Origin: Acidimicrobiales bacterium
Lineage (GTDB): Bacteria; Actinomycetota; Acidimicrobiia; Acidimicrobiales; MedAcidi-G1
Assembly: GCA_030748555.1 (NCBI GenBank)
Contig: JASMLT010000008.1
Coordinates: forward strand, 1 to 47,195
Length of the DNA: 47,195 nt
Direction of reading: 5' to 3'
A program made the translations under genes and the position numbers. The notes under the pieces are model-generated. The model ran no database searches, was not told the DNA's origin, and saw only the letters and a list, made by a program, of their open reading frames with translations. Positions 25,526 through 34,006 of the stretch are shown one piece after another. Position 1 is the first letter of the stretch. Every line of letters begins with the position of its first letter.

Positions 25526-26581
25526 ATGAAAATCATTAAAAGAGTTGCTGCAGTTTTAGCGCTATCACTTTTGGTCGTATCTTGCGGAAGTGAAGAATCT
25601 GAACAATCAGGTGAGGAATGGCCTGACAAGATTGTCTTCGGTTTTGTTCCTAGTCAAGAGCAAGAAAGTTTGCAAGACAATATTAAGCCGATGATGGATC
25701 ATCTAACAGAAAAACTCGGAATCAATGTTGAAGGCATTGTAACTACTGATTTCGTTGGTCTGGGTGTAGCTATGGGCACAGGTGAAGCAGATCTAGGAGC
25801 CTTCGGCCCTGCAGGCTTTGTTATGGCTCAAAAAGAATTTGGAAATATGAGTGTTATGGCTCAAGCGATCCGCTATGGAGCGCCCACATATCACGGTCAG
25901 TGGATGACAAATGACTCAAGTATATGCAATCCAGGCACATTGAAATCAGGAACAGCTCTGATAAATGGTTCAGATGGTTTGGAGCAAGTCGGTGCAGTGG
26001 ATTCCGTTGCCTTGCAAGTGGGTGTCTACTTCGGAGATTCAGGTAAAGCTCTCGGCGAAACCGTTGATGCAGGAACTGTCTCCCCAGGAATGTCATGCAC
26101 GGCAGACATAAGCAATGTGATCGGGAAAACGGTCGCATTCACAAACGAAAGTTCAACGTCTGGATATCAGTATCCAACTTTGCAACTGCGGAATGCGGGA
26201 ATAGAAGATGACCAGTACGAAAAAGTTTTCGCAGGTGGACATGACGGTTCCGTGGCTGCTGTTTACAACGGCGACGCAGATTTTGGAGTTGCCTATGACG
26301 ATGCGCGCCGAACAATGAGAAAAACAAATCCGGACGTTGGAGACAAAGTGATTGTTTTCAACTTGACTGCGGAAATCCCCAATGACGTCGTAGCTGTAAG
26401 AACTGATCTACCTGACAGTTTGAAGGGTGCCATCTACTACAACATGGACGCTTATCTTAAAACTGAAGAAGGTGAAGCAGTTTCTGATGAAGTATTCGGT
26501 TGGACCGATATGCAAGTTGCGAAGGATTCAGACTTTGACGTTGTTCGTGAAGCAAATGAAAAGCTAGGAGTAAACGACTAA
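25526..26581 (+). CDS. phnD: Phosphate/phosphite/phosphonate ABC transporter substrate-binding lipoprotein
   Basis: The 351-residue product has a lipoprotein signal: a hydrophobic stretch from residue 8 ending in VVSC with the lipidated Cys20. The mature part begins KIVFGFVPSQEQESLQDNIKPMMDHLTEKLG, and GEADLGAFGPAGFVMAQ and GHDGSVAAVYNGDADFGVAYDDARR are the PhnD-type ligand-binding segments. It would capture a phosphonate, phosphite or phosphate outside the membrane and deliver it to the PhnE permeases. An AAATGGGAGA site precedes the ATG. It heads a phnD-phnC-phnE-phnE cluster. No C-P lyase or phosphonatase gene is present nearby, so the ligand is unknown. Confidence 0.92.
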   Translation: MKIIKRVAAVLALSLLVVSCGSEESEQSGEEWPDKIVFGFVPSQEQESLQDNIKPMMDHLTEKLGINVEGIVTTDFVGLGVAMGTGEADLGAFGPAGFVMAQKEFGNMSVMAQAIRYGAPTYHGQWMTNDSSICNPGTLKSGTALINGSDGLEQVGAVDSVALQVGVYFGDSGKALGETVDAGTVSPGMSCTADISNVIGKTVAFTNESSTSGYQYPTLQLRNAGIEDDQYEKVFAGGHDGSVAAVYNGDADFGVAYDDARRTMRKTNPDVGDKVIVFNLTAEIPNDVVAVRTDLPDSLKGAIYYNMDAYLKTEEGEAVSDEVFGWTDMQVAKDSDFDVVREANEKLGVND

Positions 26582-26620
26582 TACTGGAGTCTCAGATCCT
26601 TAAATAATTAGGAAAAGCAC

Positions 26621-27421
26621 GTGATAAAAATCGATCGTGTCTCAGTCACCTATCCGGGTGGCGTTGAGGCTCTGAAAAACGTCGATATCGAAATAGAAGA
26701 TGGTGAGTTTGTTGTCATAGTTGGGCTTTCCGGAGCAGGTAAATCAACACTGCTTCGGGTGCTCAACGGACTTGTTCCTGCTACCTCCGGTTCTGTTCTT
26801 GTTGATGGGACCGAAGTGGTGAACGCGAATTCTCAGACACTGAGGCAAGTGCGTTCCAAAACAGGAATGATTTTTCAGACGTTTAATCTCGTGAATCGAA
26901 CTACAGTTTTGAATAACGTTCTTATGGGTCGTCTTGCCAATGTTCCTTCATGGAGATCAACCTTTGGGTTATGGCCGGCTGATGATAAAGAAGCAGCGAT
27001 GCTCGCCTTGGAAAGGGTCGGAATTGTAGATAAGACTTATGTACGCGCCTCAAACCTTTCAGGAGGTCAACAGCAAAGGGTCGGGATCGCCAGAGCTTTA
27101 GCTCAAGAACCTTCTCTCATGCTCGCAGATGAACCTGTTGCTGCACTAGATCCAGTAACAAGCCGCCAAGTAATGGGAGATTTGCAAAAAATTAATCGGG
27201 AATTGGGAATTACTACACTTGTAAATCTTCATTTTTTAGACTTAGCCAAGGAATATGGAAAGCGTCTAATCGGTTTACGGGACGGCGTATTGGTCTATGA
27301 CGGAGATATTAACAACGTAACTGACGAAACTTTTCGGGAAATTTATGGAAGGGCTATTACTTCAGAAGATCTTCACGCGATGAATGAAGAACAGAAGCAA
27401 AGTATCGGCAACGGTAAATGA
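26621..27421 (+). CDS. phnC: Phosphonate-type ABC transporter ATP-binding protein
   Basis: The 266-residue product is the ATPase of the importer. Walker A is GLSGAGKSTLL, the ABC signature is NLSGGQQQRVGIARAL, and Walker B is LMLADEPVAALDP. Insert residues such as RLANVPSWRSTFGLWPADDKEAAMLALERVG are characteristic of PhnC. Translation starts at GTG with AGGAAAAG upstream. It overlaps phnE by 4 nt (ATGA). Confidence 0.94.
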   Translation: MIKIDRVSVTYPGGVEALKNVDIEIEDGEFVVIVGLSGAGKSTLLRVLNGLVPATSGSVLVDGTEVVNANSQTLRQVRSKTGMIFQTFNLVNRTTVLNNVLMGRLANVPSWRSTFGLWPADDKEAAMLALERVGIVDKTYVRASNLSGGQQQRVGIARALAQEPSLMLADEPVAALDPVTSRQVMGDLQKINRELGITTLVNLHFLDLAKEYGKRLIGLRDGVLVYDGDINNVTDETFREIYGRAITSEDLHAMNEEQKQSIGNGK

Positions 27422-28218
27422 ATGACTCTACAGATACTTCTGAAAGACCTGTAAAACCGAAACCACGTGCACGCTCGTTTTTGATCGCTTTAGTGCTTCT
27501 AGGTTTGACTTTTTGGGCAGCGTTTAAAGTTTCTTTTGACCTCTCTACATTTTGGGAGGTTTGGTCTAATCCGATATGGAGCAAATTTTGGCCGATTCCT
27601 TGGGATTGGGTTCTTAAAAAGGAAAATACATTTGATCCTTTAATCGAGACTCTGCAAATCGCCGTAGCATCGACTCTCCTGGGTTGCTTGCTGGCTCTTC
27701 CTGTCAGCTTCGCTATGTCCTCTCTTACAACACCCAATAAAATTGTCTACTTCATCAGTAAAACTGTTATGAACCTAGTACGTGCTGTGCCCGATCTTTT
27801 CTGGGCGAAATTGCTTGTAACAGCAATAGGAATCGGGGCTTTTGCTGGAGCATGGTCACTTTCAATTTTTTCTTTAGCAGTGATGGTGAAACTTTTTAGC
27901 GAAACGGTAGATGCAGCTGACCCAAGACCTCTAGAAGCTGCCCGCTCTTCAGGGGCTCGGCATCTACCTGCTGTTAAAACAGGCGTTCTCCCAACTGTTT
28001 TCCCTTCCTATGTCGCTTATTCTTTGTATATTTTCGAACTTAATATCAGAGCGTCGGTTGTACTTGGTCTAGTTGGAGCCGGTGGTGTAGGCAGAGTTAT
28101 TGAAACTCAACGCCAGTTCTTTCGATTTGACCGCATATTGGGATTGCTAATAATCATCTTTGGAATCGTATGGGTGATAGAACAAATTAGTGTCTCATTA
28201 AGAAAGAGACTTGTCTAA
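27418..28218 (+). CDS. phnE: Phosphonate-type ABC transporter permease, first copy
   Basis: The 266-residue inner-membrane product has about six helices and the permease EAA-like loop (AARSSGARHLPAVKTGVLPTVFPSYVAYSLYIFELNIRAS). VLGLVGAGGVGRVIETQ near the C-terminus is the PhnE signature. It overlaps phnC by 4 nt and is followed after 1 nt by a second phnE-like gene, so the permease is probably a heterodimer. Confidence 0.93.
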   Translation: MNDSTDTSERPVKPKPRARSFLIALVLLGLTFWAAFKVSFDLSTFWEVWSNPIWSKFWPIPWDWVLKKENTFDPLIETLQIAVASTLLGCLLALPVSFAMSSLTTPNKIVYFISKTVMNLVRAVPDLFWAKLLVTAIGIGAFAGAWSLSIFSLAVMVKLFSETVDAADPRPLEAARSSGARHLPAVKTGVLPTVFPSYVAYSLYIFELNIRASVVLGLVGAGGVGRVIETQRQFFRFDRILGLLIIIFGIVWVIEQISVSLRKRLV

Positions 28219-28219
28219 T

Positions 28220-29098
28220 ATGGAAACTCTTTCAGATACCCCAACTTCCTCGCAAAGACCTCCGGCACCAAAAACTTTTCATCGTTGGTTTATTGCACTC
28301 CCATTTTTGGTTGCAATTATTTGGTCTGTTACAGGACTCAACATTACTCTTTCACGCTTAATCGATGCTCCGGGTGACGCTTGGTCGATTTTAAGACAAA
28401 TGATCCCGCCAGCTTTTGGTGAAGTTTATGAACGTGGCGCAGTCGGAAAAATCTTCGAATCCGTATACATAGCTTGGATTGGAACAATTATCGGAGCTTT
28501 TGCGTCACTCCCTCTGGCTTTCTTAGCGGCTCACAACGTTGCTCCAATATGGATCCGGTCTCCCATACGCCAGTTATTTAATTCGATCAGAGCAGTACCG
28601 GAACTTATTCTCGCTGTGATCCTTATACCTGTCACGGGGCTGGGAGCATGGGCGGGAACTCTTGCTATCGGCATACATTCAATAGGCACTCTAGGCAAAT
28701 GGGCTTGTGAATCAATTGAAGATATCGACGAAGGGCCGATAGAGGCAACAAAAGCATGCGGAGGGAAGTGGGTTAGTGGTATGCGATGGGGGGTTCTGCC
28801 TCAAGTCATGCCAGTCATAAGTTCTTACTGGTTATTTAGATTTGAAATTAATGTTAGGGCTTCTGCTGTTCTAGGAATGATTGGAGCAGGTGGAGTCGGC
28901 TCAGAACTGGTTTCTCAACTTTCATTTAGGAACTTCCCTGCTGCTAGTGCCGTTTTACTAATGACAATGGCAGTGGTCTTAACAATAGACACCATTTCTG
29001 CTGCTGTAAGGCGCAGAATCATAAAAGGTGCAGTCAGTACTGACGAAGAATCACGCACTTTTGAAGCCATTACAGACTTGACTGGAATCAGAAGCTAG
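28220..29098 (+). CDS. phnE: Phosphonate-type ABC transporter permease, second copy
   Basis: The 292-residue product has a longer cytoplasmic N-terminus (TSSQRPPAPKTFHRW) before the first helix, then the same permease layout, with ATKACGGKWVSGMRWGVLPQVMPVISSYWLFRFEINVRAS as the ATPase-contact loop and VLGMIGAGGVGSELVSQL at the C-terminus. The ATG at 28220, 1 nt after the first phnE stop, is preferred over an in-frame TTG at 28211. Two paralogous permeases with one PhnC and one PhnD is a common arrangement. Confidence 0.92.
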   Translation: METLSDTPTSSQRPPAPKTFHRWFIALPFLVAIIWSVTGLNITLSRLIDAPGDAWSILRQMIPPAFGEVYERGAVGKIFESVYIAWIGTIIGAFASLPLAFLAAHNVAPIWIRSPIRQLFNSIRAVPELILAVILIPVTGLGAWAGTLAIGIHSIGTLGKWACESIEDIDEGPIEATKACGGKWVSGMRWGVLPQVMPVISSYWLFRFEINVRASAVLGMIGAGGVGSELVSQLSFRNFPAASAVLLMTMAVVLTIDTISAAVRRRIIKGAVSTDEESRTFEAITDLTGIRS

Positions 29099-29145
29099 CA
29101 GGGTAAATCGACACTTTTTAATACTTACTGCTTTAACCTTTCAAT

Positions 29146-30093
29146 ATGGGAAAGGATGTAATTGGTATTGATATTGGTGGCACCTCGGCAAGGGCGATCG
29201 TTCTGAATCCCTCTAATTTCGAAATAAAAGACCAGTTGACAACAACAAGCAGTGATAACGGACCGGAGCTTGTCCAAATTATCAAATCTCTTGTTAGGGA
29301 ACTCGAAAAGAGCACGAAACAATCATTCCCGACACTCGGCATAGGAATTGCTGGATTAGCTCATAGGTCAGGAATGGTCAGATACTCCCCGAACCTTCCT
29401 AATATCGTTGAATTTCCGATAACTCTTGAGATTGAAAATGAGCTCGGGATTCCCGTCGTTATAGGGAATGACGCAACTGTCGGAACAATTGCAGAATGGA
29501 AAATAGGCGCAGGGAAAGGAAGTGATAATTTTGCCTTGGTGACTCTGGGTACCGGGATCGGAGCAGGTTTTGTCATAGATGGCCGCCTCCTCCTCGGCAA
29601 CAACGGTTTCGCTGGTGAAGCTGGGCACATGACGATAGATGCCCACGGTCCAGTCCATATAACAGGCCAGAGGGGACCTTGGGAATACTTTGCCTCTGGT
29701 AATGCCTTGAACCGTATCGTAAGAAACGAAGCCTCGGAAGGAACCTACCCTTGGGGAGTTAATGAAGCGGGCAACTGGGAAAATGTCACAAGCAAACATT
29801 TGTCGTCTGGAATACAAGATCTGGAACCAGACTCTTTAAGAATTTTGGATCACTTCTGTCATGAAGTAAGCAAGGGGCTAATAAATCTAATTTTACTTTT
29901 AGATTTGGAAAGAGTTGTACTAGGTGGCGGAGTTTGTGAAATCGGAGAGCCACTGAGAAATGGGGTTGAGAAATGGATAGAAGAAATTCTCATAGGGAAT
30001 GAGCACCGCCCGAAGATTGAAGTAAAGCTAGCAAAACTAGGTTCAAGTGCCGGAGCTATTGGAGCGGCTCTCTCCACAACAAACTTTTTTTAG
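29146..30093 (+). CDS. ROK-family sugar kinase-like protein lacking the zinc-site cysteines
   Basis: The 315-residue product begins VIGIDIGGTSARAIVL, the ATP-binding motif of ROK kinases (glucokinase, N-acetylmannosamine kinase and similar). GNDATVGTIAEWKIGAGKG, LVTLGTGIGAGFVIDG and FAGEAGHMTID contain the expected catalytic and sugar-binding residues including His161. The usual zinc motif CxCGxxGCxE reads HITGQRGPWE (171-180), so all three cysteines are lost although the spacing is kept. It lies 47 nt after the phn genes and overlaps the convergent dienelactone hydrolase gene by 4 nt. Sugar substrate is not evident, and relation to phosphonate uptake is unproven. Confidence 0.87.
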   Translation: MGKDVIGIDIGGTSARAIVLNPSNFEIKDQLTTTSSDNGPELVQIIKSLVRELEKSTKQSFPTLGIGIAGLAHRSGMVRYSPNLPNIVEFPITLEIENELGIPVVIGNDATVGTIAEWKIGAGKGSDNFALVTLGTGIGAGFVIDGRLLLGNNGFAGEAGHMTIDAHGPVHITGQRGPWEYFASGNALNRIVRNEASEGTYPWGVNEAGNWENVTSKHLSSGIQDLEPDSLRILDHFCHEVSKGLINLILLLDLERVVLGGGVCEIGEPLRNGVEKWIEEILIGNEHRPKIEVKLAKLGSSAGAIGAALSTTNFF

Positions 30094-30788
30094 CTATTGC
30101 CCAACTCCTCATTAAACATTTCTAAAACTCTACCCCAAGCAACGTCAGCAATCTCAGGGTTGTAAGTGCCAAGAGGGTTTTCTTCATTAGCAAAAGCATG
30201 ACCTGTTTGAGGATAAATATTAAAAGTCACGTCCTTACCCATTTCTCTGAGTTTGTTTTCTAATTCAGTGACTGAATCGGGAGGGAAAAAATCGTCAACA
30301 CTTGCAAAATGTCCTTCAACACGAGCAGTCAGACCTGTCCAGTCAGGCTCACTGTCTCCTAGGGGAGCTCCGTAAAAAGGAGCTACAGCAGCGATTCGTT
30401 CACCTTCTGATGCTGCAATTAGCAGACTTAGCATCCCTCCCATACAAAACCCAACTACCCCCACAGTTCTGCCATCAACATTAGGATTTTTGAGTAGATA
30501 ATCGATGGCGCCGGACATGTCCCTGACAGCTCTATCTGGCGGCAAGTTGCTCATGAGCTCTCCAGCCTTATCCATCTCGGAATGTTGAGCCAATTCACCG
30601 TGATACAAATCAGGAGCTAATGCCACGAAGCCGTTTTCCGCTAGTCGGTCACAAACAGACTTGATTTGCGGCGCTAATCCCCACCACTCTTGAATAACCA
30701 TAACGCTATGCCCTGCCCTATCTGGCATAGCCAGATAACCGCCAGCTGTGGCGTCACCTGCCTCAAAATCAACCATTTCACCTACCAT
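30090..30788 (-). CDS. Dienelactone hydrolase family protein
   Basis: The 232-residue alpha/beta hydrolase begins with GGYLAMPDRAGHSVMVIQEWWGL, where the Glu next to the WWG is a family feature. The nucleophile is Cys115 in GFCMGG; the acid is in FASVDDFFP and the His in TGHAFANE, giving the Cys-Asp-His triad of dienelactone hydrolases, which open carboxymethylenebutenolide in chlorocatechol breakdown. Many homologues hydrolyse other small esters. A cluster with the Rieske oxygenase is not apparent (27 kb apart). Confidence 0.9.
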   Translation of the reverse strand: MVGEMVDFEAGDATAGGYLAMPDRAGHSVMVIQEWWGLAPQIKSVCDRLAENGFVALAPDLYHGELAQHSEMDKAGELMSNLPPDRAVRDMSGAIDYLLKNPNVDGRTVGVVGFCMGGMLSLLIAASEGERIAAVAPFYGAPLGDSEPDWTGLTARVEGHFASVDDFFPPDSVTELENKLREMGKDVTFNIYPQTGHAFANEENPLGTYNPEIADVAWGRVLEMFNEELGNS

Positions 30789-30915
30789 GCTCTACTCCTC
30801 TAAAAGAAATAACCATTTCACTTTTTTTACAAACTCTTTTGAGAAACAATATAAGGAAATGCCGTTGATTGATGTGTCCAGTGAAAAGAGGTCGTAGCCT
30901 TCCTGTTGTAACCCC

Positions 30916-30987
30916 GCCCCTGTAGCTCAGCGGATAGAGCATCGGCTTCCGGAGCCGTGTGCGCAGGTTCGATTCCTGCCAGGGGCG
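30916..30987 (+). tRNA. tRNA-Arg (anticodon CCG)
   Basis: The 72-nt sequence folds as a standard tRNA. The acceptor GCCCCTG pairs with CAGGGGC, the D arm GCTC...GAGC has an 8-nt loop, and the anticodon loop TTCCGGA gives CCG at positions 34-36, which reads CGG (Arg). The T arm GCAGG-TTCGATT-CCTGC is perfect. The outermost anticodon-stem pair is T-T, the only mismatch seen. No CCA is encoded. It is the only tRNA found in the window. Confidence 0.95.
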
Positions 30988-31064
30988 CAGAACACAGGTG
31001 ATCATTAAATCGAATAGACTATGGTTACGTCTGACCCAGAAAAAAGAGAGTTTTAACCCGAGAA

Positions 31065-32219
31065 ATGGCAAATCAAAAACAACCACGATGGACTTTCCAA
31101 TGGAAAGAACTCTATGAAGAGGTCATAGATACCGGGCTTTGCACTGGTTGCGCCGGATGTGTGATCTCATGCCCACATGATGTGATTGGATATGAACACG
31201 CGCCGGGAGCTTACAAACCTTTTCATTTGGAAGAAGAACTAGGGACGGACAACTGTGTACATGGTGAAAAAGGTTGTACTTCCTGCACTCGCGCATGTCC
31301 GAGGTTTAGAGACTGGGAAACTGAAGCAGAAATGCACCTTTTTGACCGTCACCGTAAACCAGAAGAACTTTCCGGCGTGTATAAAGACGTTCTTCTAACC
31401 AGAGCTAGCGATTCAACAGTTCATGAACTTGGTCAAGATGGGGGTCTGGTTTCAGCAATACTCATATGGTGTTTAGATAACGGAATTATTGACGGAGCCC
31501 TGACTTCCCACTTGGAAAATGATGGAGAAAATGGGAATTCTTGGAAAGCTATTCCTGCTTTAGCTACTGATAAAGAATCTGTTTTAGCTGGAGCTGGAAG
31601 TAGATACACCTACTCTGCTAACACACTTGCTATTAATGAAGCTCGTGAAAAGAATCTTGAATCGTTAGCTCTTGTTGGAATGAGCTGTCAAACTTCAATT
31701 GCTCCTGTCATGTGGAACCGTAAGGTTGGCAAGGCGGGAAAAACTATCAAATTAAACATCGGATTACTATGTTCGAAATCTTTTGATGACTCAATTTTCG
31801 AAGAATTATTTTGGGCAAAGTACAGGCTTCCAAAAGAAGAAATGACCAAAATGAACATTAAAGGCGTTTTCCAGATATGGATGAAGAATGGTGACTATCA
31901 TGAAATCAACCTAAAAGAATGCCACGCTTGGACACGCGAAGGATGCAATCATTGTCCAGACTTTGCTGCGGAGCACGCTGACATATCTACGGGTGGTATT
32001 GGCAAGTACAACGATTGGACACTGACTGTTGTTCGCACAGAGCTAGGTCGTCAAATAATCATGCGCATGCTTGAAGAAGGCATTATAGAAGGTAGGCCGG
32101 GTGATAGTGACCCAGATGCGATCGAGCTAATGCACAAGTTGGCTGCGAAAAGTCGGTCTAGATGGCCTGATTGGGCAAATTCTTCAGCAAGAGTCGGATT
32201 GCCTCAATACCAAGGATAA
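31065..32219 (+). CDS. Coenzyme F420 hydrogenase/dehydrogenase beta-subunit (FrhB) family protein
   Basis: The 384-residue product begins with two [4Fe-4S]-type cysteine sets: Cys26-xx-Cys29-xx-Cys32-xxx-Cys36 and Cys64...Cys71-xx-Cys74-xxx-Cys78. The FrhB-type flavin/F420-binding domain follows, with HELGQDGGLVSAILIWCLDNGIIDGAL, LAGAGSRYTYSAN and VGMSCQTSIAPVMWN. Further conserved cysteines lie at CHAWTREGCNHCPDF, and the protein ends in the FrhB C-terminal domain (DISTGGIGKYNDW). Such subunits transfer electrons between F420 and Fe-S clusters, and F420 use fits an actinobacterium. No partner hydrogenase or dehydrogenase gene adjoins it, so it may act alone. Confidence 0.9.
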   Translation: MANQKQPRWTFQWKELYEEVIDTGLCTGCAGCVISCPHDVIGYEHAPGAYKPFHLEEELGTDNCVHGEKGCTSCTRACPRFRDWETEAEMHLFDRHRKPEELSGVYKDVLLTRASDSTVHELGQDGGLVSAILIWCLDNGIIDGALTSHLENDGENGNSWKAIPALATDKESVLAGAGSRYTYSANTLAINEAREKNLESLALVGMSCQTSIAPVMWNRKVGKAGKTIKLNIGLLCSKSFDDSIFEELFWAKYRLPKEEMTKMNIKGVFQIWMKNGDYHEINLKECHAWTREGCNHCPDFAAEHADISTGGIGKYNDWTLTVVRTELGRQIIMRMLEEGIIEGRPGDSDPDAIELMHKLAAKSRSRWPDWANSSARVGLPQYQG

Positions 32220-32229
32220 TTGTTCGGCT

Positions 32230-32574
32230 TTATGAACAAGCCTTACTTGAATCATCCAACCATCCATAATTTTCTGAAATCATTTGAGAATTCAAATCAT
32301 CCCTGTGCTTACGAATAAAATCATCAAGTTCTTTGAACTTTTCAAATGTAACTGAATCTTTAACCCCATCAATCACGCACTCGCAATAGCTTTTAGCTTT
32401 GAATGTTGACATGTCAGAATTAGATTCCTGACAAGCTTCAACAAAGTTCCTCACTACAAGACCGTCTTGATCTTCCCAAGTCTCAGGCTCACCGTCATTC
32501 GCGCAACCTGAAAACAACAAAGCGCAGACAATGACACCCGTAAAAAAATTCTTCTTTAATAAATTTTTACCCAC
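32230..32574 (-). CDS. Small cysteine-rich lipoprotein of unknown function
   Basis: The 114-residue product has a lipoprotein signal, with a hydrophobic stretch then LLFSGC, Cys24 being the lipidated residue. The mature part has four more cysteines (48, 64, 66 and 113), two forming a CEC motif (SYCECVIDG), and is otherwise acidic and helical (FEKFKELDDFIRKHRDD). Paired disulfides are likely outside the membrane. I do not recognise a family. It converges with the FrhB-like gene and may share a transcript with the uracil-DNA glycosylase upstream (29 nt). Confidence 0.78.
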   Translation of the reverse strand: MGKNLLKKNFFTGVIVCALLFSGCANDGEPETWEDQDGLVVRNFVEACQESNSDMSTFKAKSYCECVIDGVKDSVTFEKFKELDDFIRKHRDDLNSQMISENYGWLDDSSKACS

Positions 32575-32603
32575 AGCGTGAGGTTAGCGCAATACAAGCA
32601 ATA

Positions 32604-33278
32604 TCAATCGCCAGCTATAATTTTGGCTCGTTTAATCACCTTGTCGAACATTGATTCTGTTAATCGGCCGGTAAAAGTATTTTGCTGGCTGACATGATAG
32701 GAACATAAAAGTTTTCTATCTGAGTCAATTGCTACTTCTAGACCATGAGAAAACTTTGGTTTTGGATTTAAATCGAACTCAGCAGCTGCAGACATATAAC
32801 CAATCTGACCTAACGCAACAACAACTTTTATGCTGGCTAAAGCTGAAACCTCTCTTTCAAAAAACGGCCGACATTTGCTTCGTTCTTTTTGGTTTGGTTT
32901 ATTTGCCGGTGGCACGCACTTAACAGGAGAAGTTATAAATACGTCTTCTAGTTCCAGGCCATCTTCCAACCCGACTGAGTCAGGTTGATTTGCCAAACCT
33001 GACCTGTAAAGAGCCGCGTACAAAAAGTCTCCCGATCTGTCTCCAGTAAAAACTCTTCCAGTCCTGTTGGCTCCATGTGCCCCAGGAGCCAAACCGACAA
33101 TGAGTATTCGAGCTTTCGGGTCTCCAAAACCTGGCACCGGCAGACCCCAATATTCCTGATCTGTATAAGCAGCGCGTTTTTCTTCCGCAACCTTTTCACG
33201 CCAGGCGACTAGCCTCGGACAGGCTCTGCATGAGACAACTTCTTTTTTTATTGCTTCTAATTGAAGAACATGATCCAC
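32604..33278 (-). CDS. Family 5 uracil-DNA glycosylase (UDGb-type) with Fe-S cluster
   Basis: The 224-residue product removes uracil and related lesions from DNA. Cys17-xx-Cys20 with Cys121 and Cys136 fits the four-cysteine [4Fe-4S] site of families 4 and 5. Motif 1 reads GLAPGAHGANRTGRVFTGD, whose GLAP-GAHG-NRTG wording and missing acidic or Asn catalytic residue identify family 5. The C-terminal motif YHVSQQNTFTGRLT carries the catalytic His and the leucine-loop RLT. The likely start is GTG at 33278, only 25 nt from the divergent phosphatase gene at 33304. Confidence 0.9.
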   Translation of the reverse strand: MDHVLQLEAIKKEVVSCRACPRLVAWREKVAEEKRAAYTDQEYWGLPVPGFGDPKARILIVGLAPGAHGANRTGRVFTGDRSGDFLYAALYRSGLANQPDSVGLEDGLELEDVFITSPVKCVPPANKPNQKERSKCRPFFEREVSALASIKVVVALGQIGYMSAAAEFDLNPKPKFSHGLEVAIDSDRKLLCSYHVSQQNTFTGRLTESMFDKVIKRAKIIAGD

Positions 33279-33303
33279 ATCTGAAGGGTAGGTTGAACTA
33301 TTA

Positions 33304-33936
33304 ATGGCAGCTACTTTAATTATCTTCGTACGTCACGGAAAAACTCCAACGACGGGAACCAAACTCCCTGGAAGGGCACCCAACTTGCATTTGTCAGATG
33401 AAGGTAAATCGCAAGCAGAAATGATTGCAAAGGAAATCGAGAAATCTTCAAGCAGTTTTCTAGGTACTAAAGTGTCAGCTGTTTACGCATCACCTATGGA
33501 ACGGACACAAGAAACTGCTAAACCAATTGCTAAAAGCCTTAATTTGCGTGTGCGCACTCTCCAAGGACTTAATGAATGCGATTTCGGCGACTGGACCGGT
33601 CGCAGATTGCGTGATCTCTCAAAACTAAAATCTTGGTCCACTATTCAGAAACAACCTTCAAACTTTAGATTTCCGAATGGTGAATCATTTACTGAAATGC
33701 AAAATCGTATGATAAAAACTGTCGACAAAATACTTACACGTCATCCTGGAGAAACAGTTGTATGTGTTTCACATGCTGACCCCATAAAGTCAATACTGGC
33801 TTCTGCCGTTGGAACGCCCCTAGATCTATTTCAAAGAATCTTGGTCGGGCCATGTTCAGCTTCGGTGGTTCTTTATACGAAAGAAAGACCTTTAGTTTTA
33901 ACTTTGAATTCGAATGGAAATTTTAATGGCCTTTAA
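33304..33936 (+). CDS. Histidine phosphatase family protein, MSMEG_4193-type
   Basis: The 210-residue product has the RHG phospho-His motif (FVRHGKTPTTGTKLPGRAP) and later VYASPMERTQETAKPIA and VVCVSHADPIKSILA with the second active-site His, giving a full histidine phosphatase catalytic set. The NLHLSDEGKSQAE segment fits the MSMEG_4193 subgroup. It precedes a DUF3090 gene and a SCO1664-type kinase-like gene, the same trio seen in other actinobacteria. Substrate is not known. It diverges from the uracil-DNA glycosylase. Confidence 0.9.
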   Translation: MAATLIIFVRHGKTPTTGTKLPGRAPNLHLSDEGKSQAEMIAKEIEKSSSSFLGTKVSAVYASPMERTQETAKPIAKSLNLRVRTLQGLNECDFGDWTGRRLRDLSKLKSWSTIQKQPSNFRFPNGESFTEMQNRMIKTVDKILTRHPGETVVCVSHADPIKSILASAVGTPLDLFQRILVGPCSASVVLYTKERPLVLTLNSNGNFNGL

Positions 33937-34006
33937 GCTCGTAAACACTAACTTATTAACTGTTTCGTATTAATAAACTTAGATATGAAAGGTAGCGTCT
34001 ATAACG

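Noticed and set aside
29361-29817. Minus-strand open frames opposite the ROK kinase gene
   Set aside because: Antisense to well-defined ROK motifs; no initiation signal.
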